From Planctomycetota bacterium (GTDB taxonomy: Bacteria > Planctomycetota > Phycisphaerae > Phycisphaerales > UBA1924): 64,000 nucleotides of DNA. This document shows, piece by piece, positions 56,252 through 64,000 of the stretch. Position 1 is the stretch's first letter. Each line of letters opens with the position of its first letter. The stretch is from assembly GCA_013285505.1 (NCBI GenBank), contig CP053450.1, forward strand, positions 2,216,796 to 2,280,795, given 5' to 3'. A program made the position numbers and the translations under genes. The notes under the pieces are model-generated. The model searched no databases and was not told where the DNA came from. It saw only the letters and a list, made by a program, of their open reading frames with translations.

Positions 56252-57691
56252 ATGGGCCACCATTGCGGGCGCTACATCCAGGCACCCATGTCGCGGCGTG
56301 ACATCCTCCGTCAGGGTGCCAGCGGCTTCGGCGCGTTCGCGCTGGCGGGGCTGCTCGGTCGCTCTGCGCTGGCGTCGGGCCTTCCCGGCGGCGGCCCGAC
56401 CCGTGCCAACCCGCTCCCGCACTTTGCGCCCCGGGCCAACGCCGTGATTTTTCTGTACATGGACGGCGGGCCTTCCCAGGTGGACACGTTCGACCCCAAG
56501 CCGAGGTTGCTGGCCGAAGACGGCAAGCCGTTCGGCATGAAGATGGAAGCGACCCAGTTTGACAACAACGGCAACACCCTGGGGTCACCCTGGAAGTTCC
56601 GCCCGTACGGCCAGTCTGGCACGCGGGTCAGCGACCTCTTTGCGCACGTTGGGAAGCATGCCGACGATTTGTGCGTCGTCCGCTCGATGACCTCTCCGTT
56701 CAGCGAGCACACCAACGCGAACTACTTCCTGCACACGGGTCTCGGGCTCTCGGGGCGGCCCAGCATGGGCGCCTGGGCCAGCTACGGGTTGGGGAGTGCT
56801 GCGGAGAATCTGCCCGGTTTCGTGGTCCTCAACGGCGGGCTGATTCCGCCCGGCGGGCTCGAGTGCTTCGGTTCCAGCTTCCTCGAAGCGCGGCATCAGG
56901 GTTCGATCTTCAAGCCCAACGACGAGGCGGTCGCCAACATCCAGCCGACAGAGGCCTCGCCGACTCTCCAACGCCAGAAGCTGGACTTGATCGCGCAGCT
57001 CGACCGCGACTTTGCCGACCGGCTGGGCCGCAACGACGCCGTCGAGACCGCCATCGCCAACTACGAGCTTGCTTTCCGGATGCAGTCGGCCGTCCCTGAG
57101 CTCATGGATATCTCCGGGGAGTCGACGGAAACCCAGAGTCTCTACGGGCTGGACGCTGAGTTCGCCCCGACGCGCACCTACGGCAAGCAGTGCCTCCTGG
57201 CCCGTCGGCTTGTCGAACGCGGCGTGCGGTTCATCGAGCTCACCTGCCCTGCGATCGGTGGTAACGACCGGTGGGATCAGCACGCCAACCTCCGGCAGAG
57301 CCACGAGTCGAACGCCCGAGCGGTCGATCAGCCCATCGCGGGACTGCTCACCGATCTCAAGCGTCGCGGCATGCTGGAGACCACTCTCGTGATCTGGGGC
57401 GCCGAGTTCGGGCGCACACCCTTTGCCCAGGGGACAAACGGTCGGGACCACAACCCATTCGGGTTCAGCATGTGGCTCGCGGGGGGAGGGATCAAGGGTG
57501 GCACCGTGTACGGCGCGACCGATGACTACGGATACAAGGCGGTGGATAGGCCCGTGGAGATCCACGACCTGCACGCCACGATGCTCCACCTGCTCGGCAT
57601 CGACCACACCCGGTTGACCGTGCCGTTCGGGGGACGGGAGATGCGGCTGACCGATGTCCACGGCCACGTCGTTCGAGACATCCTCGCCTGA
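56252..57691 (+). CDS. DUF1501 protein, Tat-exported
   Basis: A 479-residue protein of the sulfatase-like DUF1501 family. A twin-arginine signal 'MSRRDILRQGASGFGAFALAGLLG' (from residue 13) sends it through the Tat pathway. Blocks seen are 'NAVIFLYMDGGPSQVDTFDPKP', 'VVRSMTSPFSEHTNANYFLHTG', 'RPSMGAWASYGLG', 'LIWGAEFGRTPF' and 'GRDHNPFGFSMWLAGGGIKGG'. It always accompanies PSD1-type proteins in planctomycetes; here it lies 10 bp behind one. The catalytic role is unproven. ATG 56288 is an alternative start. Confidence 0.94.
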   Translation: MGHHCGRYIQAPMSRRDILRQGASGFGAFALAGLLGRSALASGLPGGGPTRANPLPHFAPRANAVIFLYMDGGPSQVDTFDPKPRLLAEDGKPFGMKMEATQFDNNGNTLGSPWKFRPYGQSGTRVSDLFAHVGKHADDLCVVRSMTSPFSEHTNANYFLHTGLGLSGRPSMGAWASYGLGSAAENLPGFVVLNGGLIPPGGLECFGSSFLEARHQGSIFKPNDEAVANIQPTEASPTLQRQKLDLIAQLDRDFADRLGRNDAVETAIANYELAFRMQSAVPELMDISGESTETQSLYGLDAEFAPTRTYGKQCLLARRLVERGVRFIELTCPAIGGNDRWDQHANLRQSHESNARAVDQPIAGLLTDLKRRGMLETTLVIWGAEFGRTPFAQGTNGRDHNPFGFSMWLAGGGIKGGTVYGATDDYGYKAVDRPVEIHDLHATMLHLLGIDHTRLTVPFGGREMRLTDVHGHVVRDILA

Positions 57692-57780
57692 AATCTGCAA
57701 AGTCGATACGCTGTCCAACTCCGCTTTGGGCGCTGCGGGGGCCCGCAAAGAGAAGGCTGAACCGACGCAAGGAACGACCG

Positions 57781-58557
57781 ATGAATGTACCGGCACACGC
57801 CGCAAACTTTGATCTCTCCGGCCGCGTTGCGCTTGTGACCGGCAGCAGCACCGGGCTGGGCAAGGCGATGGCCCTGGCACTGGGTGCTGCGGGCGCACGG
57901 GTGGCGATGAACTACGCCAACAACGAGCAGCGCGCCGACGCCGCGCTCAAGGCCTACCGCGAGGCGGGCTACGAGGGCGTCATGCTCCGCGCCAACGTGA
58001 TCGAGGAGTCGGGCGTTGACGAGCTCGTCACGGCCTGCGAGTCGCAGCTCGGGCCGCCGGATATCGTGATCTTCAACGCGACGCCCGCGCAGCCCCAGAT
58101 GCCGATCGAGGAGTACGACTGGGCGTTCTATCAGTCGATGCTGGATTTCTTCATCAAGAGCCCCTTTCTGCTCACGCGCCGGGTGCTGCCGCACCTCAAG
58201 GCTCAGCGGTGGGGGAGGCTCATCAACATCGGTTCTGAGGTGTTCGCGCGTGGGGTGCCGAACTTCAGTGCGTACGTCGCGGCCAAGGGGGGCCAGAACG
58301 GCTGGAACCGCAGTATGGCCGGCGAGTTGGCGCCCTTCAACATCACCGTCAACATGCTCTCGCCGGGCTGGATCCCGGTCGAGCGACACGAGGACGACCC
58401 GCAGGAACTCAAGGACGGGTACCGCTCGATGATCCCGATGGACCGCTGGGGTGTTCCGGTGGATGTCGCGGGCACCGCGGTCTATCTCGCCAGCGAGGCG
58501 TCGTCCTTTGTCACAGGCCAGACCATTCACGTCAACGGCGGCATGACCGTCTGCTAG
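57781..58557 (+). CDS. Short-chain dehydrogenase/reductase
   Basis: A 258-residue classical SDR with 'VALVTGSSTGLGKAMALALGAAG', NAT in place of NNAG ('VIFNATPAQ'), Ser in 'INIGSEVF', the active 'YVAAK' and 'LSPGWIPVERH' followed by 'VTGQTIHVNGGM'. AAGGAA precedes ATG 57781. It is followed 13 bp later by the sugar-binding lipoprotein, so it may oxidise or reduce a sugar taken up by that system. Confidence 0.9.
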   Translation: MNVPAHAANFDLSGRVALVTGSSTGLGKAMALALGAAGARVAMNYANNEQRADAALKAYREAGYEGVMLRANVIEESGVDELVTACESQLGPPDIVIFNATPAQPQMPIEEYDWAFYQSMLDFFIKSPFLLTRRVLPHLKAQRWGRLINIGSEVFARGVPNFSAYVAAKGGQNGWNRSMAGELAPFNITVNMLSPGWIPVERHEDDPQELKDGYRSMIPMDRWGVPVDVAGTAVYLASEASSFVTGQTIHVNGGMTVC

Positions 58558-58570
58558 GGAGGGCTCACCA

Positions 58571-59572
58571 ATGCATCGAACCACACTCTCGGTCCTGCTC
58601 ATCCCGCTCGTCGCGCTGGCCATGCTCACCGGCTGCGGAAGGGAGAAGGAGCCCACGGTCGCGTTCGTCACCAACGGCGTCGCCTCGTTCTGGGTCCTCG
58701 CGCAGGCGGGGGCGAACCAAGCCGCCGAAGACCTGGACATCAACGTCGACGTCCGCATGCCGGACGGGCTGGTCGATCAGAACCGCATCATCGAGGACCT
58801 GCTGGTCAATGATGTGCTTGGCATCGCGATCAGTCCGATCGACGGTGTGAACCAGAACACCAAGCTGAATGAGGCCGCGGCCCGGACGCACCTCATCACC
58901 CACGACTCCGACGCTCCGGAGAGCAACCGTGAGTTGTATATCGGCATGGACAACTACACCGCCGGTCGCCTGTGCGGCGAACTGGTCCGTGAGGCGATGC
59001 CCGAGGGCGGCCAGATCGTCATCTTCATCGGCAGGCTCGAGCAGGAGAACGCCAAGCGCCGGCGCCAGGGCGTGATCGACGAGCTGCTCGGCCGCGACGC
59101 CGACCCGACGCGGTACGACTCGCCGGATGCCCGGCTCGAGGGCAACGGCTTTGTGATCCTTGACACCCGGACCGACGACTTTACCCAGGTGGGCTCGCAG
59201 ACCCAGGCCGAGGACGTGCTCGCGCTGTATCCCGAGATCGACGGCATGATCGGGCTCTTTGCGTACAACCCGCCGGCGATTCTCAATGCGCTGCGCAACG
59301 CGGGGAAGGTCGGCGAGGTCACGGTCGTTGGTTTCGATGAGGACGAGGCCACGCTCGAGGGCATCAAGGCCGGCGAGGTCTACGGCACGGTGGTGCAGAA
59401 CCCCTACATGTATGGGTACGAGTCTGTTCGTGTGCTCGCCGCGCTCGCCGAGGGCGACACGTCGGTGATCCCCGCGTCGGGCTTCCTGGACATCCCGGCC
59501 CGCAAGATTCTGCCCGACAACGTCGAAGCGTTCCACGCGGATCTCAAGGAGAAGCTCGGTCAGGGCGGCTAA
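58571..59572 (+). CDS. Sugar ABC transporter substrate-binding lipoprotein
   Basis: A 333-residue periplasmic-binding-protein (PBP1, RbsB-like) lipoprotein with lipobox 'AMLTGC' and GGGAGGG before ATG 58571. Seen are 'VAFVTNGVASFWVLAQAGANQAA', 'AISPIDG', 'THDSDAPESNRELYIGMDNYTAG' and 'VVGFDEDEATLEGIKAG'. The family binds pentoses, hexoses or autoinducers. It forms an operon with the permease downstream (52 bp), but no ABC ATPase is present in the window. Confidence 0.93.
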   Translation: MHRTTLSVLLIPLVALAMLTGCGREKEPTVAFVTNGVASFWVLAQAGANQAAEDLDINVDVRMPDGLVDQNRIIEDLLVNDVLGIAISPIDGVNQNTKLNEAAARTHLITHDSDAPESNRELYIGMDNYTAGRLCGELVREAMPEGGQIVIFIGRLEQENAKRRRQGVIDELLGRDADPTRYDSPDARLEGNGFVILDTRTDDFTQVGSQTQAEDVLALYPEIDGMIGLFAYNPPAILNALRNAGKVGEVTVVGFDEDEATLEGIKAGEVYGTVVQNPYMYGYESVRVLAALAEGDTSVIPASGFLDIPARKILPDNVEAFHADLKEKLGQGG

Positions 59573-59623
59573 TTCCGCTCGCCTCGGCGCGATAAACGGC
59601 ACCAGGGTCGCTGCGATACTCCA

Positions 59624-60619
59624 ATGGGCAAAGTCCTCGGCATATTCCTGCTGCTGCTGACCGTGTGCGTCGTCACGGCGGTGTGCAATCCGCAGTTTCT
59701 GGACGCGTATAACCTGGAGAATATTGTTCGCCGCAGCTCACTTTTCGGCATCATCAGCATCGGCGTCGCGTTCGTGATCATCACGGGCGGGATCGACCTC
59801 TCGATCGGTTCGGTGGTGGGGTTGGTCGGCTGCATCACGCTGGTGCTGCTCGGCGCGCACGAGCAGGGCGGACGCGAATGGCACTGGGCGTTGGTGCTGC
59901 CGACGGTGCTCGCGATCTCGATGGCCATCGGCGCCGTCCACGGCCTGCTCATCACCAAGCTCGGGCTGCAGCCGTTCGTCGTCACGCTCTGCGGCCTGCT
60001 GGTCTACAGGGGCGTCGGGCGTTGGATCGCCGATGACCAGACCGTCGGTTTCGGGGCTGACTATCACGATCCCCTCTACGACCTGACCAACACCCCGATT
60101 CCCATCCCGGGCACCGACTTCAGCATGCCGACCGCGTTCGTAGTGCTCGCGATCCTGACTGTCGCGGCGATCGTGTTCTTGCGACGCACGGTCTGGGGGC
60201 GGCACATCTTTGCGATCGGCAGCAACGAGCGGGCGGCGCGCTACGCCGGTGTCAACACGCACCGGACCAAGATTCTTGCCTATGTCATCTGCTCCGGCCT
60301 CGCGGGCGTCGCGGGCATGCTGTTCGCGTTCGAGTACAAGGCGATCCAGCCCGCCAACCATGGAAATTTTTACGAGCTGTACGCCATCGCCGCGGCCGTG
60401 CTCGGCGGGTGTTCGCTCCGTGGTGGCGAGGGTTCTGTCCTCGGGGTGGTCATCGGCGCCGCCACGATGCGGGTGATCTACAACGCGATCAATCTGTTCG
60501 GGATCCCCACGCAGCTTGAGTTCGCGATCATCGGGACGGTGATTCTGCTCGGCGTGAGCGCCGACGAGTTTGTAAGGCGACACCTGGCGAGACGGCGGGG
60601 GCTCGCCGATTCCACGTGA
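59624..60619 (+). CDS. Sugar ABC transporter permease (RbsC family)
   Basis: A 331-residue membrane protein with about nine helices and the BPD_transp_2 marks 'GIDLSIGSVVGLVG', 'LQPFVVTLCGLLVYRGVGRWI', 'AIGSNERAARYAGVN' (EAA-like loop) and 'AVLGGCSLRGGEGSVLGVVIG'. It pairs with the upstream substrate-binding protein. The start codon of the epimerase gene lies at its stop. An ATPase subunit must come from elsewhere. Confidence 0.93.
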   Translation: MGKVLGIFLLLLTVCVVTAVCNPQFLDAYNLENIVRRSSLFGIISIGVAFVIITGGIDLSIGSVVGLVGCITLVLLGAHEQGGREWHWALVLPTVLAISMAIGAVHGLLITKLGLQPFVVTLCGLLVYRGVGRWIADDQTVGFGADYHDPLYDLTNTPIPIPGTDFSMPTAFVVLAILTVAAIVFLRRTVWGRHIFAIGSNERAARYAGVNTHRTKILAYVICSGLAGVAGMLFAFEYKAIQPANHGNFYELYAIAAAVLGGCSLRGGEGSVLGVVIGAATMRVIYNAINLFGIPTQLEFAIIGTVILLGVSADEFVRRHLARRRGLADST

Positions 60620-60627
60620 GGTCCATC

Positions 60628-61776
60628 ATGCAGCGATGCAGCCATGCAGTGATTTCAGTGTTCATTTTGTGCGCGATGCTCTCGGTGGTTTCCGGGTGCG
60701 CAAGGAGCGGATCGGCAGTGAAAGCAGAACCCTTCGGCACAGCGGACGGGAGGCCTGTCACGCTGTACACCCTGGCCAACAGCCGCGGCAGCCGCGCCAG
60801 CATTACTGATTACGGTGCCACCGTCACCCAGCTCTGGCTCGCAGACCGTGACGGCAACCTCGCCGACGTTGTGCTCGGATTTGACACACTGGATGAGTAT
60901 CAGGACCACAGCCCGTACTTCGGCGCGATGGTGGGGCGGGTCGGCAACCGCGTCGCGGAGGGCCGCTTCACGCTCGACGGCAAGACATACCAGCTGGCGA
61001 CCAACAACGGCCCCAACCACCTGCACGGGGGCGACAAGGGGTTCGACAAGGTCGTCTGGGACGCCGAGCCTTTCCAGGCTGAGGACGGCCCCGGCCTGCG
61101 GCTCACCTATGTCTCCCCCGACGGGGAGGAGGGGTACCCCGGCCGGCTGCGCACAACCGTGGAGTACGTGCTCTCCGACGACGACGAGCTGCGCGTCGTG
61201 ACCGAGGCAACCGCTTCGGCGGCGACTCCCGTCAACATCGTGCACCATTCCTACTGGAACCTCGCCGGCCACGATGCCGGCACGATCCTCGACCATGAAC
61301 TTGTGCTGCGCGCCTCACACTACACGCCGACCGATGCGACCATGATCCCGACCGGTGAGATCGCCAGCGTCCGCGGCACCCCCTTCGATTTCACCAACGC
61401 CAAGACGATCGGGCGGGATATCGGACAGCTGCCCGGCGACGGGGCGGGCGACCCGGGCGGATTCGACATGAACTTCGTCGTCGACGGAGGTGCGGACGAG
61501 TTCCGGCTGGCGGCGCGTGTTGTGGAGCCGATTACCGGCCGCGTGATGGAGGTTTGGTCGGACCAGCCGGGCATCCAGTTCTACTCCGGCAATTTCCTTG
61601 ACGGAACCCCCGGCAAGCGCGGCGCGTCGTACCCGATCCACTCGGGGCTCTGCCTTGAGACGCAGGTGTTTCCCGACGCGATCAATCGGCAGGGTGAACC
61701 CGGGTGGCCAAACACGGTGCTCCGTCCGGGCCAGATATACAGGCACAAAATGGTTCACAGGTTCAGCGTTGAGTAG
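60628..61776 (+). CDS. Aldose 1-epimerase (galactose mutarotase), exported lipoprotein
   Basis: A 382-residue mutarotase interconverting sugar anomers. A lipobox 'LSVVSGC' places it outside the inner membrane, which is unusual but seen in secreted planctomycete versions. Active-site blocks are 'GNRVAEGRFTLDGKTYQL', 'NNGPNHLHGG', 'VNIVHHSYWNLAGH' with the acid His, and 'LCLETQVFPDA' with the base Glu. The ATG at 60628 is chosen by GAGG spacing; a GTG at 60616 overlapping the permease stop is possible. It probably prepares an external sugar for the transporter. Confidence 0.93.
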   Translation: MQRCSHAVISVFILCAMLSVVSGCARSGSAVKAEPFGTADGRPVTLYTLANSRGSRASITDYGATVTQLWLADRDGNLADVVLGFDTLDEYQDHSPYFGAMVGRVGNRVAEGRFTLDGKTYQLATNNGPNHLHGGDKGFDKVVWDAEPFQAEDGPGLRLTYVSPDGEEGYPGRLRTTVEYVLSDDDELRVVTEATASAATPVNIVHHSYWNLAGHDAGTILDHELVLRASHYTPTDATMIPTGEIASVRGTPFDFTNAKTIGRDIGQLPGDGAGDPGGFDMNFVVDGGADEFRLAARVVEPITGRVMEVWSDQPGIQFYSGNFLDGTPGKRGASYPIHSGLCLETQVFPDAINRQGEPGWPNTVLRPGQIYRHKMVHRFSVE

Positions 61777-61828
61777 GGTTGAGAGCAACACGGCTGGTGC
61801 GGTACAGTCGTGGTCGGAGGCGGAACCG

Positions 61829-64000
61829 GTGCGGAGATTCGGAGCAATGTGGTTGTTGGCTGGTGTCGTGTGTGTGGCCGCGTGCGGCATGGTGGGGCTG
61901 TCCCCGCTCGACGGCGGCGTTGCCCCGCGCCCCACCGACTCGTCGTGGTCGTACGAACCGATCACGCGTCCGAGCGTCCCGGCTGTGTGCGGCGCGGACT
62001 GGGTGCACAACGCCATCGACGCGTTCGTGCTTGCCCGTCTTGAGGGCGAGGGTCTTCGGCCCGCTCCGGCGGCCGACCGCCGCACGCTCATCCGCCGCGC
62101 GACCTACGACCTCACGGGACTCCCGCCGACGCCGGCGGAGGTCAAGGCGTTCGTTGCGGACGACTCGCCCGACGCCTACGAGAAACTGCTCGACCGCCTG
62201 CTCGCGAGCCCGCACTACGGGGAGAAGTGGGGGCGTCACTGGCTCGACCTGGTCCGTTGGGCTGAGACCGACAGCTACGAACGGGACCGCGTCAAGCCCG
62301 GTGCGTGGCGCTACCGCGACTGGGTCATCGACGCGTTCAACTCGGACATGCCCTACGACCGGTTCGTGACGCTGCAGCTCGCCGGGGACGAGCTCCCCGA
62401 CGAGGGCCTCGGGCAGCACATCGCCACCGGCTATCTCCATCTTGGTATCCGGGATGACGAACCTACCGATCCGCTCCAGGCGCTGTACGACGACCTTGAC
62501 GGCATGCTCGACACCACCAGCCGCGTGATGCTTGGCGCGAGCATGGGCTGCGCGCGCTGCCACGACCACAAAAAGGACCCGATCTCCGAAGAAGACTACT
62601 ACAGCATGCTGGCGTTCTTTGAGGGGCTTAAGCCCTACAAGGTGGGCGGCGGCAACGGGATCAACACCGAGAACTTTGTCCGCTCGCTCCCCGCCGACTT
62701 CGGCACCGGCAGCTGGGCGCAGCAGTTTGAGCAGTGGCAACGCGAACGCGAGGAACGCACCACCGAGATCGGCAACATGACCCGCGAGCTCCGCGAGCGG
62801 TGGGGCGAGAATGTGCTGACCGACGCCGAGGCCACGCTCCTCGCCGGGCAGGTCCTGCACTTTGACTTTGAAGCTGACGAAGCCCCCGGCGACGCCCGGG
62901 GCACCACCGTCGTCGAGGGTCGTCTGGGCCGAGCACGCCGATTCACCGAGTCCGACCGTGTCCTCATCGACCGTCAGATCGCCGAAAGCTTCTCGATCGC
63001 CTTCTGGTTTCGGGCCGATCAGCCCGGTGCCGGCAACGAGGCCGACCCGCGCTGGTTCCTTGGCAGCGGGCTTGTGGACGCCGAGGTGCCGGGGATCGTC
63101 GACGACTTCGGAGTCTCGCTGGTCGGCGGCCGCGTCGCCGCGGGGGTCGGCAACCCCGAGACCTTTGTTGCAAGTCCGACCGGCTACGCCGACGGACAGT
63201 GGCACCATGTCGCTTTCGTGCGTGACGCCGGGAGTGGGCGCATCGCGCTCTGGGTCGATGGCTCGCGGGCCGACGAGGCTATCGGCGGAAACCAGCCACT
63301 GACCACGCCATCGCATATCAGCATCGGACGCATGCTGTCTGACTCCCGATCGCTCTCGGGCGATATCGATGAAGTCCGTTTCTGGGACCGGGCGCTTCAG
63401 CCGCGCGAGGTACTCAATCTAGCCATCGACGGGGGTACGCTCGATGCTCATGTCGCGCTTGTCGGCGAACGATTGGGAGAAGCCGAAGCTCATCGGCTCG
63501 AGGGCGCGATCGACCGACTGCTCGACCTCGAACGTCCCACGCGCGACATGGTGCAGGTGCTGTCCGCTCAAGAACTCGACACCCCCATGCCCAGTTTCGT
63601 CCGTGTGCGGGGCAACGCCGCGGTGCAGGGCGACCCGGTCAGCCCGCGGCTTCCCCGACGCCTTCGGCGGCCAGACGCCCGAGATCACCCCGCCCGAAGA
63701 CGGCGAGTCCTCCGGCCGCCGGCTTGCGCTCGCCCGGTGGATCACCGATCCCTCCAACCCGCGCACCGCCCGTGTGATCGCCAACCGGCTCTGGCAGTAC
63801 CACTTCGGCCGCGGCATCGTCCGCTCCCCCAACGAGTTCGGCGAGCTCGGCGAATTGCCCACGCACCCCGCGCTCCTCGACTGGCTCGCGACCGAGGTCG
63901 TGGAGCGCGGCTGGCGACTCAAGGGCATGCACAAGCTCATCATGCTCTCGGCGTCCTATCAGATGGACTCTCGTGTTGACGACGCCGTCTACGAAGCCGA
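61829..64000 (+). CDS. DUF1549/LamG/DUF1553 (PSD1) protein, frameshifted and 3' partial
   Basis: A second PSD1-type protein. The GTG at 61829 has GGAGG upstream (ATG 61847 is possible). A signal helix ('[11 protein letters not shown]') is followed by DUF1549 ('[16 protein letters not shown]', '[23 protein letters not shown]', '[12 protein letters not shown]'), a LamG/concanavalin-type domain at about 345-530 ('[12 protein letters not shown]', '[11 protein letters not shown]', '[18 protein letters not shown]') and DUF1553 ('[32 protein letters not shown]'). It lacks the PSCyt1 part of the first one. The frame moves by one base near 63648-63652, and the gene runs off the window. It directly follows the transport and epimerase genes. 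Confidence 0.85.

Overview
The window is G+C-rich and looks like a member of the Planctomycetota, most likely of the class Phycisphaerae. The marks of this lineage are two very large PSCyt1/DUF1549/DUF1553 proteins, a Tat-exported DUF1501 protein next to one of them, a prepilin-like protein with the [13 protein letters not shown] leader typical of planctomycetes, an ECF sigma factor overlapping a receptor-type Ser/Thr kinase with a beta-propeller, a PEP-CTERM-like tail, a ThuA-domain protein and a DUF1684 lipoprotein. Many genes have clear Shine-Dalgarno sequences. There are three tRNA genes and no rRNA, insertion sequence, phage or CRISPR array.

Layout. 1-2450: end of a condensation-domain acyltransferase with its DUF6320-type zinc-ribbon membrane partner, then a small exported protein. 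2500-14300: housekeeping and scattered genes: fumC, a transglutaminase-fold protein without its catalytic residues, a pseudopilin-like protein, a ChaN-like lipoprotein, a GNAT enzyme, asnB, a CYTH protein, ligA, a divergent folD-like gene and tatA. 14300-19800: an exported beta-helix protein, tRNA-Met, then PilZ / GspE-PilB-type ATPase / pilin. 20000-28600: an exported esterase-like hydrolase, a DNA-repair group (photolyase, Lhr-like helicase, PdeM nuclease), an aminotransferase and argG. 28700-34000: stress and redox genes, including a compact MarR / thioredoxin-like / truncated-haemoglobin operon divergent from a fur-type gene. 33900-38000: small proteins, rpoZ-coaC, two tRNA-Ser genes and a cytochrome P450. 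38000-46300: an unrecognised 1208-residue exported protein divergent from the ECF/kinase pair, then a PEP-CTERM-like protein. 46780-52400: a tricorn-like protease and an SDR / peroxiredoxin-fusion / membrane-protein operon. 52480-64000: a planctomycete catabolic block with two PSD1-type proteins flanking DUF1501, SDR, sugar-binding lipoprotein, sugar permease and secreted aldose epimerase.

One property affects the reading of the whole window. At least nine otherwise normal genes (asnB, ligA, folD, pdeM, thuA, the kinase, and both PSD1 genes, one of them twice) are broken by one-base frame changes. Almost all are an apparent extra base in a G/C-rich run. Sequence or assembly error is the simplest explanation. 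These genes are therefore listed as single loci spanning their frames.

The most promising new leads are the MarR/thiol/haemoglobin operon with its promoter-overlapping operator, the giant exported protein opposite its ECF/kinase pair, the FolD-like enzyme whose active-site and cofactor-phosphate residues are replaced, and the membrane-anchored peroxiredoxin operon.
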